Of a DNA stretch of 64,000 bases, positions 44,477 to 53,811 are shown one piece after another (positions within the stretch are counted from its first letter, which is position 1; the number at the start of each line of letters is the position of its first letter). The notes beneath the pieces were generated by a model. It was not told the DNA's origin and ran no database searches. It worked only from the letters and a program-made list of their open reading frames with translations. Origin of the DNA: an uncultured Lachnospiraceae bacterium (GTDB lineage: Bacteria > Bacillota > Clostridia > Lachnospirales > Lachnospiraceae); the NCBI GenBank assembly GCA_900316165.1, contig ONBW01000003.1:20430-84429 (forward strand), written 5' to 3'. A program made the position numbers and the translations under genes.

Positions 44477-45249
44477 TGCTTAGAGAATTATACGATTACA
44501 GAGAATTATTAAAAACCAATGTGAAAAAGGATATCAGAGGCCGCTATAAGGCCTCTGTTCTTGGTGTCCTCTGGTCTTTTATAAATCCACTTCTCCAGGT
44601 CCTCGTATACGCTATAGTTTTTCCATATCTGATGAAGGGCGCGGGGGACCACTATGTGGTCTACCTGGTAACTGGTATCATTCCCTGGACATTTTTTCAG
44701 ACTGTTGTAAACCAGTCGACTACCTGTATCAAGGCTAATTCCGGTATCATCAAAAAGGTATATTTTCCGAGGATGATTCTGCCGCTGTCGGCATTTTTCT
44801 CGGGACTCATTAATTTTTTCATTTCGTGTGTGATCATAATAGTTTTCTGCTTGATTTTTGGAATGGGTGTGTCATGGCATCTTATATTTGTGCCGATTAT
44901 CGCTGTAACTGAAGGACTTTTAGGCCTTGCTATAGGAACTATCTGCGGAGCGATAAATGCCTACATTCAGGACACGGAATATATCGTGAATTTCCTTCTT
45001 CTGATGGCTATGTACGGCGCACCGATCATCTATGAGACCAGCATTTTTCCAGATGGCTCACGCATTGGTGCATTGATTCAGCTTAATCCGATGACTCATA
45101 TAATGAACGCCTACCGTGATGTCTTCATGAACCACCGCATTCCTGATATGGGAGCAGTAGGCATAGTTTTTCTTTTGTCATTCGCTCTGTTCCTCGTGGC
45201 CGTTGCTGTTTTTAACAGGATGCAGAAGGGCTTCGCGGAGCAGTTTTAA
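44476..45249 (+). CDS. Polysaccharide ABC exporter permease (Wzm/TagG type)
   Basis: 257 residues, ABC-2 type membrane protein with six helices. RDIRGRYKASVLGVLWSFI-type N-terminus (here KDIRGRYKASVLGVLWSF) and LNPMTHIMNAYRDVF near the C-terminus are family marks. Forms the channel that carries lipid-linked polysaccharide across the membrane. Confidence 0.9.
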   Translation: MLRELYDYRELLKTNVKKDIRGRYKASVLGVLWSFINPLLQVLVYAIVFPYLMKGAGDHYVVYLVTGIIPWTFFQTVVNQSTTCIKANSGIIKKVYFPRMILPLSAFFSGLINFFISCVIIIVFCLIFGMGVSWHLIFVPIIAVTEGLLGLAIGTICGAINAYIQDTEYIVNFLLLMAMYGAPIIYETSIFPDGSRIGALIQLNPMTHIMNAYRDVFMNHRIPDMGAVGIVFLLSFALFLVAVAVFNRMQKGFAEQF

Positions 45250-45264
45250 GAGAGGAGAAAATCG

Positions 45265-46962
45265 ATGAGGCAGATCAGTATAGGAAATCAGAGCTTTGAA
45301 AGCCTAATAGAGGAGAAGGCCTTCTATGTGGATAAAAGTATATTCATTAAGGAATGGTGGGATAATCTGGATGTAGTAACTCTGATCATGCGTCCGCGCA
45401 GATTTGGAAAAACCCTGAACATGCAGATGCTTGAATGCTTTTTTTCAAACAGATACGAGGGCCGCGGAGATCTGTTTGATGGACTCGATATCTGGAAATA
45501 CGAGAAATTCAGACAGATGCAGGGTACTTTTCCGGTTATTTTTCTCTCTTTTGCAAATGTAAAAGAGACAAACGCTGCTGACGCCATATATCGTATCTGC
45601 TCAATCCTTTCACAGCTTTTCAGAGAGTATGACTTTCTTTTGAAATCAGAAAAGCTCAGCAGATCAGAAAAGGACAGAATAGAAAAATACTGCTCATCGA
45701 TTTCGAGAATTGAGGCAGAGGATTCCATTGGTTTTCTTTCAAGTGTACTTGAAAAGCACTTTGGGAAAAAAGTAATTATTCTCCTCGACGAATATGATAC
45801 TCCGCTCCAGGAGGCTTATGTGGATGGCTACTGGGATGAGATGTCAGCCTTTATCAGAGCACTGTTCAATTCTACTTTTAAGACGAATTCATCGATGCAG
45901 AGATCTCTGATGACAGGTATCACGAGAGTAAGTAAGGAGTCTATTTTTTCAGATCTGAATAATCTGACTGTCGCTGATGTAACCTCTGAGCAGTACGAGA
46001 CATCATTCGGGTTCACCCAGAATGAGGTGCTGGATTCACTGGATGAATATGGACTTGCGGAAGAGGCTTCTCAGGTTAAAAAATGGTACGACGGCTTTAC
46101 CATAGGTGACACGACCGATATATACAATCCGTGGTCGATTACGAATTATCTGAAGTACAGACAGTTTAAGGCATACTGGGCAAATACATCAGGCAACAGC
46201 CTGATCAGCTATGAGCTGCGTACATCCAATACAGACTCAAAGGATGAAATGCAGGCTCTGCTTGAGGGCAGAACTGTCAGAGCAAAAATAAATGATCAGG
46301 TAGTCTACTCACAACTGGATGGTGATTCTGATGCCCTATGGAGCTTTTTCCTTGCAAGCGGATATATGACTGTTGTAAGTAAGGAGCTTTCCGGTTCAGA
46401 ACTGTATTGCGAGCTTAAGCTTACGAATCAGGAAGTCAGATTTATGTTTCGAAGCATGATAAACAGCTGGTTCAATGAATCGGGCTCGGACTTCGGACAG
46501 TTTATGAGGTCACTGATTGCGGGAGACGATTACTCTGCGAACAAATATCTGAATGGCGTACTTTTTAATATGGTGAGCTTTTTTGATACGAAGAGACAGG
46601 TATCAGATGAACGCAGACCGGAAAGCTTTTATCATGGACTTGTTTTGGGTATCGTGGTCCAGGAGAGCGGATATCATATTGAGTCTAATGGAGAGAGTGG
46701 TTATGGTCGATATGATATAATGATGATTCCGACAATGCAGAGCGTCGCTGAGAACAATGGCCTTCCAGTCATTATAATGGAATTCAAGATTATGAATCCG
46801 GTAACTGAGAATTCTCTTGATGATACTGCGAGCCGTGCGCTGGCTCAGATTGAAGAGAAAAAGTATGAGGCTAAGGCACTTGATATGGGATTTTCTGATA
46901 AAAATATCCTCAAATACGGTCTTGGGTTCTCCGGAAAGAAAGTAGTGGTAAAAAAAGGATGA
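45265..46962 (+). CDS. AAA-ATPase-like / PD-(D/E)XK (DUF1703) protein
   Basis: 565 residues. N-terminal AAA-ATPase-like domain with the divergent P-loop MRPRRFGKTLN (Lys49) and Walker B IILLDEYDTPL; C-terminal PD-(D/E)XK_9 domain with GYGRYDIMMIP and VIIMEFKI as the Asp and Glu-x-Lys elements. The family is abundant in gut Firmicutes and Bacteroidetes, often in many copies, and has no settled role; the nuclease residues suggest nucleic-acid work. It interrupts the exporter and glycosyltransferase genes but is kept in the operon: SD AGAGGAG before, ATGA overlap after. It has no evident link to sugar chemistry. Confidence 0.85.
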   Translation: MRQISIGNQSFESLIEEKAFYVDKSIFIKEWWDNLDVVTLIMRPRRFGKTLNMQMLECFFSNRYEGRGDLFDGLDIWKYEKFRQMQGTFPVIFLSFANVKETNAADAIYRICSILSQLFREYDFLLKSEKLSRSEKDRIEKYCSSISRIEAEDSIGFLSSVLEKHFGKKVIILLDEYDTPLQEAYVDGYWDEMSAFIRALFNSTFKTNSSMQRSLMTGITRVSKESIFSDLNNLTVADVTSEQYETSFGFTQNEVLDSLDEYGLAEEASQVKKWYDGFTIGDTTDIYNPWSITNYLKYRQFKAYWANTSGNSLISYELRTSNTDSKDEMQALLEGRTVRAKINDQVVYSQLDGDSDALWSFFLASGYMTVVSKELSGSELYCELKLTNQEVRFMFRSMINSWFNESGSDFGQFMRSLIAGDDYSANKYLNGVLFNMVSFFDTKRQVSDERRPESFYHGLVLGIVVQESGYHIESNGESGYGRYDIMMIPTMQSVAENNGLPVIIMEFKIMNPVTENSLDDTASRALAQIEEKKYEAKALDMGFSDKNILKYGLGFSGKKVVVKKG

Positions 46963-47927
46963 AGACAGTAGTTTCAGTGATAGTTCCTGTCTTCAATGGA
47001 GCAAAGCAGATCATCAGATGCCTTGAGAGCATAAAAAAACAGACCTTTAGCGACTTTGAATGCCTGATAATAGATGATGGCTCAGTTGATGATTCCAGTG
47101 AGGTTATAAGGAACTGGATTACAGATGACCGCTTTCATCTGTATCACCAGGACAATACTGGTGTTGCCGTGACCAGAAACCGCGGTATTTCATACGCAAG
47201 GGGAGATTTCCTTGCCTTTGTAGACCAGGACGACTATGTGGATCCTGATTATCTGAAGCATCTGATGGAAGCAGTGGATGATGATACAGATATAGTAGTG
47301 ACTGGGTACAGCCGTGTTGAAGAAGATGGAAAGGTACTCTTTAAAGTTTCATTAAAGAAGGGAATTTTTTCAAAGCTGATAGTTACTGCACCCTGGGCAC
47401 ATCTTTACAGGACTTCTTTTATAAAAAGGCATCAGATACAATTTTTGGACAGTAAGATCGGTGAAGATGTTTATTTTAACATGACAGCAGTTTTTTATAC
47501 GAATAATATCAGGATAGCAGCGGTTGATTCAGATTACAGATGGGTATTCAATACTGCTTCGGTTTCAAACAGTTCTCAGAGTGAAGCAGGTGGTACTGAC
47601 CCAAGGTATCTGCTGGATTCCATTTATAAGGCCAGACCGGATGGAAACTGTATTCCAGATGATATTCTGGAATATTATTTTCTCAGATACTGTGTCTGGT
47701 ATATACTTTTCGTTATGAGAAAATCGCCATTAGAGGACAATCTGGAATGGCAAAACAGGCTGAGGAAATGGCTCAAGGAGCATTTTCCTGATTATTTGAA
47801 AAATAAATACATAAAAAAATGCCCGGAGGGTGAGATAGGAAAATATCATCTTGCTGTAAAAGGCTGGATGATGCTGCGGCAGATAAAACTTGATAAACTG
47901 ATTACAAGATTTTTTTCAAAAAAATGA
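46959..47927 (+). CDS. GT2 glycosyltransferase
   Basis: 322 residues. VSVIVPVFNGAKQIIRCLES, the IIDDGSVDDS donor site, GVAVTRNRGISYARGDFLAF and the metal motif DQDDYVDPDYL define a GT-A inverting glycosyltransferase. The C-terminal third (YFLRYCVWYILFVM) is less conserved and may bind the membrane. Coupled to the preceding gene by ATGA and to the next by a 4-bp overlap. Donor and acceptor unknown. Confidence 0.9.
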   Translation: MKTVVSVIVPVFNGAKQIIRCLESIKKQTFSDFECLIIDDGSVDDSSEVIRNWITDDRFHLYHQDNTGVAVTRNRGISYARGDFLAFVDQDDYVDPDYLKHLMEAVDDDTDIVVTGYSRVEEDGKVLFKVSLKKGIFSKLIVTAPWAHLYRTSFIKRHQIQFLDSKIGEDVYFNMTAVFYTNNIRIAAVDSDYRWVFNTASVSNSSQSEAGGTDPRYLLDSIYKARPDGNCIPDDILEYYFLRYCVWYILFVMRKSPLEDNLEWQNRLRKWLKEHFPDYLKNKYIKKCPEGEIGKYHLAVKGWMMLRQIKLDKLITRFFSKK

Positions 47928-49318
47928 TAATAGATAAATTAAAAAACATTGAACTTCATAAAAAATATGCTTTTTGGGCTGTTATTTTTGGGATAGCATT
48001 TTCACTGCTTATTCCATTAAGGACTGTCCCTGATGAGCCGTTACATATTGCCCAGGCTTATTCGATTTCCAATCAGTTGATGGGAACAAAGGTGAATATA
48101 AATGGCAGTGTGGCTGAGAGATCGGACGATTTTACCAACTATGAATATACAGATCATTACTCATGGGATTTATATGTGAAGTATTGGAAAAGTCTTTTAT
48201 CACCGATAGAGAATGAAACAATGGTGCCGACGGGACAGAAAGAAATATCTACCAGATATCCATATGTTCTTGCCGCTTTAGGAATAACTATAGGGCGTCT
48301 TTTTCATGCGGGAACAGGAATCACTCTGAATTTGGGACGTCTGTTTAATCTTCTATTTTTTGCTGCATGTGGTGCATTGGCTTTAAAGCTGATTCCATTT
48401 GGAAGAGAGCTTCTTTTTGTTATCCTGCTGCTTCCCATGACTATACAACAGGGAATGTCATTTTCTTATGATGTGATGGTGATGGCTTTATCTTTTTTGA
48501 TTACGGCATTGTTTATCAGAGATAATATGTCTGAGAATCTGACAAAAAAACAGATAGTAAAGTCAGTTGTAATTCAGTTTATTCTGGCAGCTTTAATTTT
48601 TCCTATAAAGAGCCATGCTTATGTGCTTTTTTTTCTGCTGCCAGTTTATACCTTGATTCATCATTTCTTAAATGCCGAAACTAAGAGAAAGATTCTTATC
48701 GCAGTAAGAATTTTTTTGCTTTTGGCAGTTGTTACTGGAATCATTTTCTGGATATTTACAGCACTCCATCCTTCGTTCATTCCAGAAAAAACCAGTTATG
48801 TGGCATGGGCAAAGGAGGATGGATATACTTTAAGTTATGTCCTCCATCACCAGCTGAAAATTATGTATGCCATGTTTTTGACTCTTAACTATAAATTCGA
48901 CTATTACTTTGTTACAACTGTGATAGGAACAGCGCTTGGACCACTTACTCTGCCGCTTCCGAACTCTTTAAACTATGTATTTTTGGTACTGTTGGTTCTG
49001 GCATCTCTGCATAACAGAGATCAGGAGATTAAGCTTAGCAGAAATATCAAGATCTTATTCTTCTGGATATTTATAGTAACTGTCCTGGCTATTTTTCTGG
49101 GTATGATTATCGCATGGACTCCAATTTCATCCAACTATGTACTTGGAATTCAGGGCAGATACTTCCTGCCGGTGCTTTTTATGGCCTGGATTCTATTGGA
49201 CAGCCCAAAAGTAACTATATCAGAGAGGTTAAAAGAAAAAGTTGTACCAGCCACGATAATTATGGACATTATAACTGTACTTTTTATTCTTGGATATGGA
49301 TATATATACAGGATATAA
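47924..49318 (+). CDS. DUF2142-family membrane protein, candidate lipid-linked-sugar glycosyltransferase
   Basis: 464 residues, about ten to twelve helices. The first extracellular loop contains VPDEPLHIAQAYSISN, the DUF2142 signature, which resembles the acidic loop of GT-C enzymes that use polyprenyl-phosphate sugars. With the DPM1-like gene at 52571 and DUF2304 at 53296 it would make a route by which a sugar is loaded on a lipid carrier, flipped and added outside the membrane (inference). The gene is AT-rich relative to its neighbours. Confidence 0.78.
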   Translation: MIIDKLKNIELHKKYAFWAVIFGIAFSLLIPLRTVPDEPLHIAQAYSISNQLMGTKVNINGSVAERSDDFTNYEYTDHYSWDLYVKYWKSLLSPIENETMVPTGQKEISTRYPYVLAALGITIGRLFHAGTGITLNLGRLFNLLFFAACGALALKLIPFGRELLFVILLLPMTIQQGMSFSYDVMVMALSFLITALFIRDNMSENLTKKQIVKSVVIQFILAALIFPIKSHAYVLFFLLPVYTLIHHFLNAETKRKILIAVRIFLLLAVVTGIIFWIFTALHPSFIPEKTSYVAWAKEDGYTLSYVLHHQLKIMYAMFLTLNYKFDYYFVTTVIGTALGPLTLPLPNSLNYVFLVLLVLASLHNRDQEIKLSRNIKILFFWIFIVTVLAIFLGMIIAWTPISSNYVLGIQGRYFLPVLFMAWILLDSPKVTISERLKEKVVPATIIMDIITVLFILGYGYIYRI

Positions 49319-49339
49319 TTAAATGGAGCCGTTCTCATA

Positions 49340-51796
49340 ATGAAGGATAAAAAGTTTTCGTTAATAGGTGTACATATAAATGAGAAAAATTCTTCCAAGT
49401 TGATTTTTTGGGGAGAAACTTATTCAAATCAGTTTATTCAGTTATCTGCGGTTATTGATGGCCAGGATACAACTGTAAGAATTTATGGGCAGGATGACAG
49501 AGTATTTCAGAATCTGATCAATACTTCTAATGAAAAAATAGATGTTGCTGGAGAGATAGAGATACCAGAGAAGTCTCTGAAAAATAATTCAATTCATTTA
49601 ACAATGTATGCTGATGGAAATAAGATTGTTGGCAAAAAAATAGATTTAAACGGTAAGCATGGTGTATTTATCTATAATCTCGAGAAGACGATTTACAGGG
49701 ATGATGGAAGCGTCGATATGGCTGGCTGGGCGATTGATAAGGAACCGGTAGACGTTAGGTTCTTTACAGCCGATGGCACCGAAATTCCAGTTGAAAAGAG
49801 ATATAGAAAAGATCTGTATTCGGCATGGCCGGAGCTTGATGAGGAGGACCTCAATGCAGGCTTTTCGATAAAGATACCAAGGGATAAAGTAAATGATTAT
49901 CCATGGCTTCTTCAGTTTAAATGCTCGCATGGAATTGTAGAGAGAAGGTTTACCAAACGGACTTCATTTAAGGAAGACTGGAAGGCAGCAGGCGGAGTAA
50001 AGCGGGCTGTTGCGAGATCATATGAGATAGCAAATGAAGATGGACTCCGTGCACTTTTTTCAAGGCTTATATTTGAGATTAAGTCAGGAAGGGTGAAGAC
50101 TCTCGCTTATCAGAAATGGATAGAAGGCTTAGAACCATCAGAGGAAGAGCTTGAAAAACAGAGAGCTGAGTATCGTGGGCAGGACAACAGTAAGCTGGAA
50201 CTTTACTCAATAGTTGTAGCTGTCTATAAGCCAAAGCAGAAGGACCTGGAAGCCCTGATTGATTCAGTTAAAGCGCAGACATATGAGAAATGGGAGCTGA
50301 TTTTAGCGGATGCGGCTGGCGATAGCTTTGCAAAGCTGGCAGCAGGCGATGACCGGATCAAATATTTTTCACTTGGATCAAATGAGGGCATTTCGGCCAA
50401 TACAAATGAGGCGATAAAGAAAGCCACAGGAGATTGGATATTATTTGCAGATCATGATGATACGTTGGCGCCAGATGCGCTGTATCAGATTCATAGGAGA
50501 ATTCTGGAGAACCCGGATGCTGGTTTTATTTATTCAGACGAGGATAAAATAAGCGCAGACGGAAGAAAAAGATTTGAACCTGTTTTCAAAACTGACTATA
50601 ATCCAGACCTGCTTTGCAGCGAGAATTATATCTCACATCTTTCAGCTGTAAAAAGAACGGTAATGGACGAAGCAGGCCTTCTAGACCCGGCATATGACGG
50701 CGCTCAGGATTATGATTTTACTTTAAGATGTGTTGAGAGATTAAGGGATGATCAGATAATTCATATACCGGAGGTGCTTTACCATTGGAGGACATCATCT
50801 GCCTCCACTGCGGCAGATCAGGAGAACAAGCTCTATGCATTTGAAGCAGGAAAAAGGGCAGTTCAGTCTCATCTGGATAGAATCGGAATACCTGCTGAGG
50901 TTACAGAGATGTTGAGGCATGGCAGATACAGAGTGCACTATCATTGGGACCGTACTCCACTTGTGTCTGTAATCATTCCGAATAAGGACCACATAGATGA
51001 TCTGAGCCGCTGTCTGGATTCGATAAGAAATAAAACAGATTATCCAAGCTATGAGATAATAATCGTAGAAAATAACAGTACAGAGAAAGCAACATTTGAG
51101 TATTATAAATCGCTCGAATCTGACAAACGGATAAAGGTTGTAAAGTACGAAGGTGGATTTAATTTTTCAGCAATTAATAACTATGGATCCTCATTTGCCA
51201 ACGGTGATTTTTTCCTGCTTCTGAATAATGATACAGAAGTCATTAACTCGGGATGGATGAGTGAGATGGTTGGAATCTGTATGAGAAAAGATGTGGGTAT
51301 TGTAGGTGCAAAGCTCTATTATCCAGATGGAACTATCCAGCATGCGGGAGCCATAATTGGAATCGGAGGCGTGGCTGGACATGCCTTCAAGTATTTCCCT
51401 CATGCACATCCGGGGACAGCTGACAGGCTTCTTCTGTGCCAGGATTACAGTGCTGTGACAGCAGCCTGCATGATGGTAAAGAAGGATGCTTTTGAAAAAG
51501 TAAACGGTCTGTCAGAGGAGCTTGCAGTAGCCTTTAATGATATAGATTTCTGTCTTAAAGTCGGAAAAGCAGGATATCGGATTGTGTTCACTCCATTCGC
51601 TGAGCTGACACACTATGAGTCGAAATCAAGAGGACTTGAAGAAACAGCTGAGCAGCAGGACAGATTCAGGAACGAGGTTGAGACCTTTCTTGATAAATGG
51701 GGCGACTTTGTAAGAAAGGGAGATCCGTATTATAACAAGCATTACTCATTGAAACGTGAGGATTTTTCATTTAATGAGGAACTGACACATGAATAA
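49340..51796 (+). CDS. Large two-domain GT2 glycosyltransferase
   Basis: 818 residues. Residues 1-200 form a beta-rich N-terminal part I do not recognise; the first GT-A domain spans about 290-530 (SIVVAVYKPKQKDLEALIDS, FADHDDTLAPDAL, YSDEDKI) and the second about 545-790 (SVIIPNKDHIDDLSRCLDSI, NNDTEVINSGW, AFNDIDFCLKVGKAGYRI). Paired GT2 domains of this type add alternating residues in rhamnose-rich polymers in other bacteria. It overlaps the next gene by 8 bp. The start ATG has only a weak ribosome site. Confidence 0.87.
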   Translation: MKDKKFSLIGVHINEKNSSKLIFWGETYSNQFIQLSAVIDGQDTTVRIYGQDDRVFQNLINTSNEKIDVAGEIEIPEKSLKNNSIHLTMYADGNKIVGKKIDLNGKHGVFIYNLEKTIYRDDGSVDMAGWAIDKEPVDVRFFTADGTEIPVEKRYRKDLYSAWPELDEEDLNAGFSIKIPRDKVNDYPWLLQFKCSHGIVERRFTKRTSFKEDWKAAGGVKRAVARSYEIANEDGLRALFSRLIFEIKSGRVKTLAYQKWIEGLEPSEEELEKQRAEYRGQDNSKLELYSIVVAVYKPKQKDLEALIDSVKAQTYEKWELILADAAGDSFAKLAAGDDRIKYFSLGSNEGISANTNEAIKKATGDWILFADHDDTLAPDALYQIHRRILENPDAGFIYSDEDKISADGRKRFEPVFKTDYNPDLLCSENYISHLSAVKRTVMDEAGLLDPAYDGAQDYDFTLRCVERLRDDQIIHIPEVLYHWRTSSASTAADQENKLYAFEAGKRAVQSHLDRIGIPAEVTEMLRHGRYRVHYHWDRTPLVSVIIPNKDHIDDLSRCLDSIRNKTDYPSYEIIIVENNSTEKATFEYYKSLESDKRIKVVKYEGGFNFSAINNYGSSFANGDFFLLLNNDTEVINSGWMSEMVGICMRKDVGIVGAKLYYPDGTIQHAGAIIGIGGVAGHAFKYFPHAHPGTADRLLLCQDYSAVTAACMMVKKDAFEKVNGLSEELAVAFNDIDFCLKVGKAGYRIVFTPFAELTHYESKSRGLEETAEQQDRFRNEVETFLDKWGDFVRKGDPYYNKHYSLKREDFSFNEELTHE

Positions 51797-52574
51797 CCAC
51801 ACTTTTGCAGTCTGCGCATATAAGGACAGTCATTATCTGGAAGACTGCATCAAATCGCTCGAGAAGCAGACGGTTAAGAGTGATATTTTTATTGCTACAT
51901 CAACCCCAAGTGACTATATTTTAGAAATTGCATCAAGGCATGGAATCAGTGTGTATGTAAACGAGGGTGAGAAGGGAATAACGCAGGATTGGAATTTTGC
52001 AATGACAAAAGCAAAAACTGATTTTGTGACTATTGCACACCAGGACGATATCTATCTGCCTGATTACACGGAAAAATGCCTGAGTTATTTGAAAAAAGCA
52101 GATCATCCGATGATATTTTTTTCAGATTATGCTGAACTGAGAAATGGTGAGGTGGTAAAGGATAACAGAAATCTCAAGGTGAAGAGGATTTTGTTGAGAA
52201 ATCTGGCAAATCCAAAGAATTGGAGCAGAAAAAATGTCAGAAGAAGGTCGCTTTCACTAGGAGATGCTATCTGTTGTCCTTCTGTAACCTATTGCATGAA
52301 AAATATACCGAGCCCGCTATTTGCGAATCATTTTGAGGCGAGTGAGGACTGGGAGGCATGGGAGAGGCTTTCAAAACTAGACGGTGATTTTGTCTATGCA
52401 CCTGAAATCCTTATGTATCATAGAATCCATGCAGAATCTGCTACGACAAAGGTCATAGGAGAAAATCACAGAAAGAGTGAAACCTATGAGATGTTCCGGA
52501 AATTCTGGCCTGCATGGATAGCAGAAATACTTACAAAGATTTATTCTGGCAGCGAAAGGTCAAATCAGATATGA
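51789..52574 (+). CDS. GT2-like glycosyltransferase
   Basis: 261 residues. FAVCAYKDSHYLEDCIKSL, GITQDWNFAMTKAKTDFVT and AHQDDIYLPDYTEKCL (metal motif with HQDD) show a GT-A fold; a SEDWEAWERLS segment may hold the catalytic acidic residue, followed by YHRIHAES. Shorter and more divergent than the other GT2 proteins in this locus. It overlaps its neighbours on both sides. Confidence 0.82.
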   Translation: MNNHTFAVCAYKDSHYLEDCIKSLEKQTVKSDIFIATSTPSDYILEIASRHGISVYVNEGEKGITQDWNFAMTKAKTDFVTIAHQDDIYLPDYTEKCLSYLKKADHPMIFFSDYAELRNGEVVKDNRNLKVKRILLRNLANPKNWSRKNVRRRSLSLGDAICCPSVTYCMKNIPSPLFANHFEASEDWEAWERLSKLDGDFVYAPEILMYHRIHAESATTKVIGENHRKSETYEMFRKFWPAWIAEILTKIYSGSERSNQI

Positions 52575-53299
52575 ATGATGACTTGGAAAAAAGGCTGGTT
52601 ATCATTCCAGCATATAATGAGGAAGGTGCAATCCTTGGAACGGTGGACAGCATCAGGAAAAAGGCACCATCCTTCGATGTGATTGTTATAAATGACTGTT
52701 CGTCGGATTCTACACGGGAGCTGCTTGAAAAAAATGGCATCAGGCATATCAATCTGCCAATGAATCTTGGGATTGGCGGAGCTGTTCAGACTGGATATAT
52801 CTATGCGGCAAAGAAGGGCTACGATGTCGCTGTGCAGATGGATGGTGATGGACAGCATGACCCTGCTTATTTGGACAAAATGCTAGATGCCATGAAGAAG
52901 CAAAAAGCTGATATGGTTATAGGTTCCAGATTTATAGAAAATGAGGGCTTTCAATCTACAAAACTCAGAAGATTTGGCATAGGCTTTTTTACTAAATGGA
53001 TAAAGATGCTTACGCATAAAACTATTACAGATCCTACTTCAGGAATGAGAATGGCAAACAAAAAGGTGATAGAAGTTTTTGCGGAGAATTATCCAAAGGA
53101 TTATCCTGAGCCTGAGACTGTTGTGAGCATCTTGAAACAGGGTTATACTATTACCGAGATACCTGTTAAAATGCTTGAGCGCACTGCTGGAGAATCATCT
53201 ATTTCAATGAAAAAATCTGTCTACTATATGATCAAGGTTTCTATGGCATGTCTTATTTCGTCATGGACAGCAGGACTTACTGGAGGAAAAAGAAAATGA
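52571..53299 (+). CDS. GT2 polyprenyl-phosphate sugar synthase (DPM1-like)
   Basis: 242 residues from ATG 52571, giving an ATGA overlap with the gene before; longer frames start inside that gene. RLVIIPAYNEEGAILGTVDS, NDCSSDST, MNLGIGGAVQTGYIYA, QMDGDGQHDPAYLDK and DPTSGMRMANKKVI are typical of dolichol/undecaprenyl-phosphate glycosyl synthases. It lacks the C-terminal double-helix anchor found in some relatives; the DUF2304 protein that follows probably supplies the membrane part. Confidence 0.9.
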   Translation: MNDDLEKRLVIIPAYNEEGAILGTVDSIRKKAPSFDVIVINDCSSDSTRELLEKNGIRHINLPMNLGIGGAVQTGYIYAAKKGYDVAVQMDGDGQHDPAYLDKMLDAMKKQKADMVIGSRFIENEGFQSTKLRRFGIGFFTKWIKMLTHKTITDPTSGMRMANKKVIEVFAENYPKDYPEPETVVSILKQGYTITEIPVKMLERTAGESSISMKKSVYYMIKVSMACLISSWTAGLTGGKRK

Positions 53300-53649
53300 A
53301 TCTGAGACTACAGCTTGTTGTTGCTGCTGTAATAATTCTTGCGATGATTTATATCACCAACAAAATCAGAAAAAGACAGGTTGAACTAAAATATGCCTTG
53401 ATCTGGTATGCGCTTGGAATTGTATATCTGCTATTTGATCTTATCCCTCCCCTTCAGATAGGAATATGCAGACTGCTTGGAATTACGGTCCCGATAAATA
53501 TGCTTATTTTCCTGGCGATAGGTCTCATTCTACTAATTATTTTCCAGCAGACGATAATAGTATCAAAGCAGACAAAAATGATAACGAGGCTTGCGCAGGA
53601 AATAGGTATACTAAACGAAGAGATAAAAGAACAAGAGAGAAAACTTTAA
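53296..53649 (+). CDS. DUF2304 membrane protein
   Basis: 117 residues from ATG 53296 (ATGA overlap). Three membrane segments, with RKRQVELKYALIW after the first, and a charged helical tail (MITRLAQEIGILNEEIKEQE). DUF2304 proteins pair with DPM1-like GT2 proteins, as here. Likely a membrane partner for transfer or flipping of the polyprenyl-phosphate sugar (inference). Confidence 0.85.
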   Translation: MNLRLQLVVAAVIILAMIYITNKIRKRQVELKYALIWYALGIVYLLFDLIPPLQIGICRLLGITVPINMLIFLAIGLILLIIFQQTIIVSKQTKMITRLAQEIGILNEEIKEQERKL

Positions 53650-53659
53650 TCAGGTAATG

Positions 53660-53773
53660 ACTTAAAAATGACGATAAATATTCCGATGAACCTTTGAAAA
53701 ATGACAACGAATCATCATTTGAACATTTGAAAAATGACAATGAAACGATGCATGAACCTTTGAAAAATGACAA
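53660..53773. repeat. 33-bp tandem repeats upstream of the DUF4143 gene
   Basis: TTTGAAAAATGACAA occurs at 53693-53707, 53726-53740 and 53759-53773, each exactly 33 bp apart, with a weaker copy (11/15) at 53660-53674. The 18-base linkers are partly conserved (ending ATGAACC in two). The last copy supplies the -35 of the downstream promoter. Confidence 0.85.
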
Positions 53774-53787
53774 AAGCATGATATAAT
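53760..53787 (+). promoter_or_regulatory. Promoter of the DUF4143 gene within the repeats
   Basis: TTGAAA (53760-53765, inside the last repeat), 16-base spacer, TATAAT (53782-53787). Anything bound to the repeats would control this promoter. Confidence 0.6.
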
Positions 53788-53811
53788 CTTCTCAGGAGGT
53801 GCTGTATCGAT

